Notes under the pieces: generated by a model
Told to the model about the DNA's origin: nothing
The model's database searches: none
What the model saw: only the letters and a program-made list of their open reading frames with translations
Shown here: piece after piece, positions 7,130-12,449 of the stretch
Position numbering within the stretch: position 1 is the stretch's first letter
Layout: each line of letters begins with the position of its first letter
NCBI GenBank assembly: GCA_964390065.1
Contig: CAYMGX010000126.1
Span: 1-12,449 of the forward strand
Source: JAAZBG01 sp964390065
GTDB lineage: Bacteria > Fibrobacterota > Chitinivibrionia > Chitinivibrionales > Chitinispirillaceae
Reading direction: 5' to 3'
Length of the DNA stretch: 12,449 nucleotides
Program-made: the position numbers and the translations under genes

Positions 7130-8836
7130 TCAATTACTGCTTAATGCCTGAGTGACAGTCATCTCGAGTACTTCAAATGCTTCTGCTGGGAGAAATTTCT
7201 GGAGCGGTCCCCGGATTGCCTGGAATCTATTATATGCATTCTGATACTGGTTGTTTTCTATCATATTGTAGATAATCAGAATCTCTTTTTGCGCCCGTTC
7301 CTGATTTCTCTTAATGGAATCTGATTCGGACTGCGGTTGTGATGATGCTGAAACCTGATTTACCCTGGTGATTACTGGTGTTATATACGAAACACTTTTC
7401 GATTCTGCGGGTTCACGTGCAGCCTTGATAGAGAGCTCAAGTACATTATACATCTCTGCAGGGAGATACTGTTTTAACTTATCCTGAATTGAACGGAACC
7501 TGTTTTCGGCATCAGTCAGCTTATTCTGGTCAAGCAGATTGTAGATTTCCATTGTAACAGCATTTGCACGATCCTGCTCTTTCTGTAAAGCAATTAATTC
7601 TGCGTCCCTTTGAGCTGCCAGAATACTGTCCCGTTTAAGTCTCTCTGCGATGAGTATCTGCAGTGTTTGTTCTTCAGCCTGACGAATACTGTCTGCTTTT
7701 GCCTGCGCTTTTGCCCGCGCAAGTTCTTTTATATCATCAAGCATCAGTGATGACTGTGGTGATACTCCGGCTTCTGCTTCAGATAGCTTTTCAAGCTCCC
7801 CTGCCATAACAGTTTTTTTATCAGGTGATTTAATCATGAGTATTACGCTGTCAACGTATGCCGTTTTTTCTCTGGAGATACCATATGCTTTGAGTGTTTT
7901 TTGAAGATATTCATCAGCAGCTTTGATACCATCTTTATTGAGTATTGATAAATTGACATTTACAAGAGAATCTTCCTTTTGTGCGAAGCGCCGGTTTACT
8001 TTGAGTATTCTTGATGAGAGCTGGTTACGTGTAGCCTGAGGAAAATACTGCATTACATTGTTCAGTCTGTATTCAGCGGAGAATAAAAGCGTACGTGCGT
8101 TTCCGAAATGGTTTAAACGGATTTCTGTTACAGCGCTGTCGGTTTCCTTTTCTATCAATGGTTTTTCACTATATGCATTAGAGAGCCCGTCAACACGGCT
8201 TTCGATCTGATAATATTGTGTATTGCTGATTGATAAGTAATTCTTGTTGCGTAAACAATAACCAAGCTCCTCCCTTGCTTTGCTATCATTACCGGCGAGA
8301 ACACACTTCTCAATAGAATAGATTACTTCACGTGAAATGGAACGATAGCGGCTGTTATAAGAATCTGCAATTTCATTTCCTTTGGCTGGATCAATGGTAC
8401 CTATCTGGGTGTGGAGTTTTTTTAGTGTTGCAAAATCAGGGCGTGCTTTTCCGACCTCTGTATTATACCTGGCGATTAAATTATTGACAGTAATCTGACC
8501 CTGCTGCTGTTTTTGTAACTGTAGTTCGCGTTCCTCGAGGTATATCTGCTCCTCAAGTTCATTTACTTTCCAGAGAATGTACCGTTCATTGGGATCACCC
8601 TTGGCTTTTCTCTTTAAATCATTTGCAAGTCGCCTGGCGGTCTGTATTGCTTCCTGCTGTCTGAAACCAACACCAGCAAGTGATGCCGCTTCGGTGAGCA
8701 CATAAAAGCCTTTCATAACTGTTGTATCAATGGTTTCCTGCTTGATATAAGTCTTTGGTGTTTCCCTGGGAGCGGTATAAGCAATTGAACTCAAAAGCAA
8801 TAGCAGCATAATCACTACAGATAGTTTACAATGCAT
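7130..8836 (-). CDS. Exported coiled-coil protein with a duplicated C-terminal module, unknown function
   Basis: 568 residues, not assigned to a known family. Residues 1-22 form a signal peptide (MHCKLSVVIMLLLLLSSIAYTA) without a lipobox, so it should be periplasmic or secreted. Residues about 83-113 and 366-425 are charged, Gln/Ala/Lys/Glu-rich segments likely to form coiled coils (for example ARAKAQAKADSIRQAEEQ). The C-terminus contains two copies of one module at about 430-472 and 521-565. Both share a pattern IYN-[LM]-[LI], N-[KQ], NRF-x2-I, L-K/Q-x-[YF]-LPAE and VLE, separated by a Ser/Gln-rich linker (478-510). The internal helices suggest an alpha-helical, TPR-like adaptor. GGAG (8848-8845) lies 8 bases before the ATG. 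It is divergent from trkH and separated from argS by 182 bases, so it is probably transcribed alone. Confidence 0.9.
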   Translation of the reverse strand: MHCKLSVVIMLLLLLSSIAYTAPRETPKTYIKQETIDTTVMKGFYVLTEAASLAGVGFRQQEAIQTARRLANDLKRKAKGDPNERYILWKVNELEEQIYLEERELQLQKQQQGQITVNNLIARYNTEVGKARPDFATLKKLHTQIGTIDPAKGNEIADSYNSRYRSISREVIYSIEKCVLAGNDSKAREELGYCLRNKNYLSISNTQYYQIESRVDGLSNAYSEKPLIEKETDSAVTEIRLNHFGNARTLLFSAEYRLNNVMQYFPQATRNQLSSRILKVNRRFAQKEDSLVNVNLSILNKDGIKAADEYLQKTLKAYGISREKTAYVDSVILMIKSPDKKTVMAGELEKLSEAEAGVSPQSSLMLDDIKELARAKAQAKADSIRQAEEQTLQILIAERLKRDSILAAQRDAELIALQKEQDRANAVTMEIYNLLDQNKLTDAENRFRSIQDKLKQYLPAEMYNVLELSIKAAREPAESKSVSYITPVITRVNQVSASSQPQSESDSIKRNQERAQKEILIIYNMIENNQYQNAYNRFQAIRGPLQKFLPAEAFEVLEMTVTQALSSN

Positions 8837-8905
8837 TATTTATTCTCCGGGATGCAACCGTTCCATCAATTTAAAGTTTAAAATGTAAATCATGAGCCTG
8901 TATGT

Positions 8906-8938
8906 ATTATAATATATGTTTAATAATATATATAGCAA
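8906..8938 (-). promoter_or_regulatory. AT-rich candidate promoter of the coiled-coil protein gene
   Basis: Reading the minus strand, a perfect TATAAT lies at 8911-8906, about 65 bases before the start codon's SD. The best -35-like hexamer, TTGCTA (8938-8933), is 21 bases away, longer than ideal. The intervening DNA is nearly pure A+T alternation (TATATATATTATTAAAC), which could act as an UP-like or easily melted region. Confidence 0.35.
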
Positions 8939-8940
8939 TA

Positions 8941-9107
8941 CTTGTCCGATCATGAAAAATGATGTATCCGGCAGAACTTTTTATTAGCTTAATCATTACG
9001 TTGTGACCTTTGCAAGTTACTACTCTAACAGATCTACATCCAAATACTGGTTACGTTTCTTAGTATGGCTCCATTCCTGTAGATTATCCATTTGTATTTT
9101 AATTTCG
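8941..9107. other. Rest of the divergent intergenic region
   Basis: The 357-base space between the divergently transcribed coiled-coil protein gene and trkH holds candidate promoters at each end. In between I see no RNA gene, strong hairpin or long repeat. A GTG-initiated frame from 9003 to 9197 encodes 64 residues rich in aliphatic amino acids, but it lacks an SD and is not called. Cis-regulation of trkH by osmolarity or K+ would most likely act here. Confidence 0.5.
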
Positions 9108-9137
9108 TTGCCTTACATTCTGCGCTTGATCTATATA
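9108..9137 (+). promoter_or_regulatory. Candidate trkH operon promoter
   Basis: TTGCCT (9108-9113) and TATATA (9132-9137) with an 18-base spacer match the sigma-70 elements at 4 of 6 positions each. The predicted start near 9144 gives a leader of about 50 bases ahead of the trkH ATG. The match is only fair. Confidence 0.3.
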
Positions 9138-9193
9138 TCCTTCATGATCTTAACTATTGAGTCCCATGCGAAATTCATGATGGCAGCAGATTT

Positions 9194-10909
9194 ATGAGTT
9201 TGCATGGCAATAAAAATTTATATGATTTGATCAACCGGTATTCTAACTGGATAACTGGATGTGCAGCTGTATTATCGCTATTTTTAATAGTGTTTGAAAC
9301 TGCCAGGTACCCATTACTTCTCACGAAGTATTCTGTGGTCATTAACATAATGATCTTGATACTGTTTTTATCGGATACGTGTGTCAGAGTTGTTTTATCG
9401 CCCGATAAAAGGTCAGCGTTAAAAAAATATGTATTTGAACTTGCAGCTATTTTTCCGATTCTGAGACTATTCACCGAAAAGCAGATGGATCAGATTTCTG
9501 TATTGTCTATGCTGGCGATAATACTCATTATGCTGGTAACAAGAACGCGTCACATCACACTTGTTTCGTCAAATGAATTCAAACCAGCCTGGCTGATGAT
9601 AAGCAGCTTTTTAATTGTTATATGTGCCGGTGCAGTAATATTGGCACAACCATTCGCCTGTATACCGGGAAAAAGTGTTTCATTACTTAATGCTTTTTTT
9701 ACATCTACGTCGGCAGTTTGCATTACGGGGCTTACCGTATATGATACTGCAACACATTTCAGCAGGGCCGGGCAGATTGTTATCATGCTACTAATCCAGC
9801 TGGGCGGGCTTGGAATAATGACATTTTCAGTATTTCTTGTGGTGATGCTTGGAAGAAAAGTAGATATCAAGCACCGGATTGTCATGCATGATGTTCTTAA
9901 CAGAGATGAACTTACCGGTGCAGTACGAACAATGCGATTTATCATAAAGATGACTCTTTTTGTAGAAACCGCCGGTGCAATAATTCTTACGGTTCAATGG
10001 TATCCGCGATTTGGTTCGATTGGTGAAACTGCATATCATGCCGTGTTTCACTCTGTTTCTGCATTTTGTAATGCGGGATTTTCTACATTCAGCGACAGCC
10101 TTACCGGTTTTTCATCGGATTATTTGACTAATATAATTATTATGTTATTAATAATTGCCGGCAGTATTGGATTTATGGCAGTTATGGACATTGCAGGTGT
10201 TGTCAGTATGCGACTAAAAGATTCACGATTGCGTCCAAGGCTGCGTATACAGACTATTATTGTTCTTGTTATGACAGTGCTTCTCACTGTATTTGGCGCT
10301 CTTGGCATACTTGCATTGGAAAATACTGTCTATAAATCTTCAAATGGTATAGACACCATAACAGCTGCTTTATTTCAGTCTGTCACCACCCGTTCAGCTG
10401 GGTTTACAACATGCGAAATCGGTATCATGTCTCCTGCAACACTGTTTCTTATGATCATACTCATGTTCATAGGAGGTGCTCCGGGTTCGACTGCCGGTGG
10501 AATTAAAATGACAACACTTGCTGTATTATGGAGAACAATGATCAGTGGTATATATCAGAGTGAACATCGGAACGTTGAAATTTTAAAAAGAACAATTCCA
10601 TCAGAAACCATACAAAAAGCAATAACACTGTTACTATTCTATGTAATTTTATTGAGCGCATTTACCATGGCAATGCTTGTAACAGAAAATCAGTCTCCGA
10701 TTGCAATCGTATTCGAAGTGGTGAGTGCGGGTGCAACGGTTGGTTTATCAACCGGGATTACACCGGAACTTACGTCAAGTGGCCGGATTATTATTATGAT
10801 TCTGATGTTTGCCGGAAGGCTGGGGTTGTTGACAATTGGATATGCAGTGGTAATGCACCGTTATAAGGCAGAGTATACGTATGCGGAAGAACGCGTAATG
10901 ATCGGGTAG
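9194..10909 (+). CDS. trkH: TrkH/KtrB-family potassium uptake membrane subunit with extra N-terminal helices
   Basis: Ion-conducting subunit of a Trk/Ktr K+ (or Na+-coupled K+) uptake system in the inner membrane; 571 residues. Residues about 130-571 are the canonical core of four membrane-pore-membrane repeats. All four filter motifs are present: TSAVCITGL (G179), SAFCNAGF (G295), TTRSAGF (G403) and SAGATVGLSTG (G517). The intramembrane gating-loop signature GGAPGSTAGGIK (427-438), the conserved AGRLGLLT (540-547) and the usual ending ERVMIG are also visible. Residues 1-130 are extra relative to KtrB (about 450 residues) and hold four predicted helices (about 17-37, 46-66, 78-93, 101-117). 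FLSDTCVRVV and FELAAIFPILRLF recall S2 and S3 of voltage-sensor-like domains, but the fourth helix has few positive charges. The start ATG follows only a weak SD (GGCAGCAG) and overlaps a TGA in another frame. An in-frame TGA at 9158 excludes an earlier start. It is the first gene of the trkH-trkA-PAS operon. Confidence 0.95.
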   Translation: MSLHGNKNLYDLINRYSNWITGCAAVLSLFLIVFETARYPLLLTKYSVVINIMILILFLSDTCVRVVLSPDKRSALKKYVFELAAIFPILRLFTEKQMDQISVLSMLAIILIMLVTRTRHITLVSSNEFKPAWLMISSFLIVICAGAVILAQPFACIPGKSVSLLNAFFTSTSAVCITGLTVYDTATHFSRAGQIVIMLLIQLGGLGIMTFSVFLVVMLGRKVDIKHRIVMHDVLNRDELTGAVRTMRFIIKMTLFVETAGAIILTVQWYPRFGSIGETAYHAVFHSVSAFCNAGFSTFSDSLTGFSSDYLTNIIIMLLIIAGSIGFMAVMDIAGVVSMRLKDSRLRPRLRIQTIIVLVMTVLLTVFGALGILALENTVYKSSNGIDTITAALFQSVTTRSAGFTTCEIGIMSPATLFLMIILMFIGGAPGSTAGGIKMTTLAVLWRTMISGIYQSEHRNVEILKRTIPSETIQKAITLLLFYVILLSAFTMAMLVTENQSPIAIVFEVVSAGATVGLSTGITPELTSSGRIIIMILMFAGRLGLLTIGYAVVMHRYKAEYTYAEERVMIG

Positions 10910-10921
10910 GAAGGTAACAAC

Positions 10922-11608
10922 ATGAGAAGTATTGCTGTAATCGGATTAGGAAAATTCGGGAGTACCGTTGCCCGTGAGTTAACAGAGCGGGGGGCGAGGG
11001 TTATCGCAATTGATGAAGACAGGGGGAGAGTTGAAGCCATAAAAGAATCTGTTGCGTATGCTGTTACGTTAAACTCTACAGACAAGGCTGCGCTTGAATC
11101 GGTCGCAATTCGTGATGTCGATGTCGCTGTCGTATGTATTGGTGAAGATGTTGAAGCAAATCTGTTAACAACGCTTTTACTAAAGAAGCTTGGTGTGAAG
11201 AAAATATGGGCACGGGCTATAACTGAACTACAGCTTGAAATATTAAAAACTCTTGAAGTTGATGATATTATCAATCTTGAAGAGGAAATGGGTATTACCA
11301 TAGCTCAAACGCTCGCATCTGCAAATGTCGGACGTTATATTCCATTATCAGAGGGGCACAGTATTGCTGAAATCAAACTGCCTGACATATATGTCGGAAA
11401 AACGCTCCGCGAAATCAACCTCAGAGAAAAACACAAAATAAACGTAGTTGCATTGAAACGCTTTATACCTGCAATCGATGATCTGGGTGAACGTGTTCTT
11501 AAAGAGTCAATTGACAATGTGCCGTCATCTGATGAAAAGCTGGCTGATGATGTTGTCCTTATTGTAGCGGGTGCAAATCGTGATATCGATCGATTCTCAA
11601 GAGGGTGA
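10922..11608 (+). CDS. trkA: Trk/Ktr regulatory subunit TrkA (single RCK/KTN unit, KtrA-size)
   Basis: Cytoplasmic nucleotide-binding subunit that gates the TrkH/KtrB channel, typically as a ring under the membrane protein. At 228 residues it has one N-terminal and one C-terminal RCK unit, the size of KtrA (about 220) and half the size of E. coli TrkA (two units). The Rossmann fold shows GLGKFG (8-13), then IDED (30-33), whose acidic residue at the end of strand 2 normally binds the ribose of NAD(H) or ATP. NSTD (51-54) and VCIGED (71-76) occupy the usual next positions. Residues about 138-222 are the TrkA-C domain (LPDIYVGKTLREINL). It follows the trkH stop by 12 bases; AGGAAGG (10908-10914) overlaps that stop and sits 7 bases before ATG, a strong SD that suggests translation coupled with trkH. 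Confidence 0.95.
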   Translation: MRSIAVIGLGKFGSTVARELTERGARVIAIDEDRGRVEAIKESVAYAVTLNSTDKAALESVAIRDVDVAVVCIGEDVEANLLTTLLLKKLGVKKIWARAITELQLEILKTLEVDDIINLEEEMGITIAQTLASANVGRYIPLSEGHSIAEIKLPDIYVGKTLREINLREKHKINVVALKRFIPAIDDLGERVLKESIDNVPSSDEKLADDVVLIVAGANRDIDRFSRG

Positions 11609-11611
11609 TTA

Positions 11612-12328
11612 ATGATATTTAAAAAGTATTTGCTGAAATGTACCCTTAAGATCTGGCAGCTCTGGATTGTCCTTTTAATTCTTAGTTTTACCGGTTACAT
11701 AGTATGTCTGTTTGACTCTTTTAACACCGGCGCCGGTAAAAAAATAATTCCTCTTTTGTTCTTACTTACTATTATTATATGGACATATCTTTCTTTAAGA
11801 GTTTTGCGTTATGTAATCAGGATGCGTCACTTTTTCCGCAGGCTTCTGGCAAATGACTACAGCTGCGGCGTAAAGGATATCAACTGGATTAAGGATGAAA
11901 TTTCGGAACTGACTTCGTTGATTAATAAGTCTGCAGATCAGATCCGCAAATATGACGAGCTTCGGGCCGACCGGACTGGTTTGAGTTTTCGTGCAATGGA
12001 TTTACTTTTTAGAAATAATGCACAGGCAATTATTCTTGCTGATATGGAAAAGAAGATTTTCAGGTTGAATCAAAATGCACTTGAGTTATTTGATGTGCGT
12101 CAGGATATATATAGTTTTGATGCGATTGAACAACAGGAGGCGAACGAGCATTTTTTCAAGACATTTATTGTTACTGCATTAAAAGATGCGGTAGTAGCAG
12201 AGTTTTCGTCAATGTTGCAGTTACCACAAAAAAGTAATTATAAAAAAATAAATTTCCGGTTTGAACCTTTAAAAAATAACAATGAAAAAGTTCGGATGGT
12301 TTTTCTATATATAAGAAACGGTCAGTAG
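11612..12328 (+). CDS. Membrane-anchored PAS-domain protein without output domain, third gene of the trk operon
   Basis: 238 residues. TM1 is about 14-35 (IWQLWIVLLILSFTGYIVCL), followed by a short loop of about 10 residues and TM2 about 44-65. Residues 66-118 are a basic, then acidic helical linker (RYVIRMRHFFRRLL, DEISELTSLINKS) of HAMP-like or coiled-coil type. Residues about 126-236 read as a PAS fold: AQAIILADMEKKIFRLNQNALELFDV opening, a middle helix, and a final sheet ending KVRMVFLYI. No histidine kinase, GGDEF, EAL, cyclase or DNA-binding domain follows; a normal TAG stop ends it. GAGGG (11601-11605) lies 6 bases before ATG and the trkA stop is 3 bases upstream, so co-translation with trkA is likely. 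It might be the sensory half of a lost kinase, or an accessory that senses ligand, redox or membrane state and acts on TrkA/TrkH. The function is inferred from context only. Confidence 0.88.
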   Translation: MIFKKYLLKCTLKIWQLWIVLLILSFTGYIVCLFDSFNTGAGKKIIPLLFLLTIIIWTYLSLRVLRYVIRMRHFFRRLLANDYSCGVKDINWIKDEISELTSLINKSADQIRKYDELRADRTGLSFRAMDLLFRNNAQAIILADMEKKIFRLNQNALELFDVRQDIYSFDAIEQQEANEHFFKTFIVTALKDAVVAEFSSMLQLPQKSNYKKINFRFEPLKNNNEKVRMVFLYIRNGQ

Positions 12329-12362
12329 TAGTAGTATTTAGTCATAATAATAGTTGCTTTAA

Positions 12363-12402
12363 ACCGGCTGATCATTACAATCCGGTAAAGAAATATTCTT
12401 TA
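12363..12402 (+). terminator. Weak inverted repeats after the trk operon
   Basis: ACCGG (12363-12367) and CCGGT (12382-12386) could pair across a 14-base loop, and TAAAGAA (12386-12392) with TTCTTTA (12396-12402) forms an A/T-only 7-bp hairpin. Neither is followed by a strong T-run. They are the only candidate ends I see for the trkH-trkA-PAS transcript within the 121 bases left in the window, in which no further gene start is evident. Confidence 0.25.
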
Positions 12403-12449
12403 GCACTAACTTCTTGTACATATAATAAACTTGTCAGTCATTCATTGCA

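Noticed and set aside
8906..8940. Alternating TATA-rich stretch as a possible origin or attachment site
   Set aside because: No DnaA boxes, direct repeats or integrase gene nearby; promoter AT-richness explains it.
9003..9197. 64-codon GTG frame upstream of trkH with hydrophobic composition
   Set aside because: No SD, unusual start, covers the likely trkH promoter, and codon content looks like translated non-coding AT-rich DNA. Only the overlap with the trkH start is noted.
10861..11301. 146-codon minus-strand frame, Ser/Thr-rich
   Set aside because: Antisense shadow of trkA and the trkH end; low-complexity translation typical of the reverse frame of a real gene.

Overview
The window looks like a piece of a bacterial chromosome from a flagellated, diderm organism. 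It is moderately AT-rich by eye (not counted). A flagellin tail, two secreted or periplasmic proteins with clear signal peptides, a very long TPR protein and a Trk/Ktr-type potassium uptake operon point to a motile Gram-negative-type cell. The ArgRS style (HLGH plus an MKSREGT signature loop) and the Ala/Lys/Asp-Ser-Ile-rich coiled coil of the 568-residue protein remind me of the FCB group, possibly a flagellated Fibrobacterota/Chitinispirillia-like lineage. That taxonomic guess is inference only. There are no mobile elements, tRNAs, rRNAs or CRISPR arrays.

Layout. (1) 1-92 is the extreme C-terminus of a flagellin gene that begins before the window. Two perfect inverted repeats follow it. (2) 93-517 is mostly non-coding, but holds a well-spaced promoter, an SD and a 37-codon ORF that may be a small gene. 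(3) 518-5104 encodes a 1528-residue exported protein: signal peptide, Pro/Ala/Lys linker, a domain resembling the TolB-N-like fold, and then more than 30 TPR-like repeats to the end. (4) 5105-5252 lies between convergent genes and contains a long GGAGAGG-type hairpin. (5) 5253-6947 (minus) is argS. (6) 7130-8836 (minus) is an exported coiled-coil protein with a duplicated C-terminal module. (7) 8837-9193 is a divergent promoter region. (8) 9194-12328 is a compact plus-strand operon, trkH - trkA - membrane-anchored PAS protein, with gaps of 12 and 3 bases.

How the genes work together. TrkH (membrane channel/transporter subunit) and TrkA (a single KTN/RCK nucleotide-binding regulatory subunit of KtrA size) should form a K+ uptake complex. 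Two unusual points make this operon the most interesting part of the window. TrkH carries about 130 extra N-terminal residues with four predicted helices that resemble a degenerate voltage-sensor-like S1-S4 bundle. The third gene encodes a two-TM protein ending in a PAS domain with no kinase, cyclase or other output domain, so it is a candidate accessory sensor of K+ transport. The other genes (flagellin, TPR protein, argS, coiled-coil protein) are separate transcription units with no obvious shared pathway.
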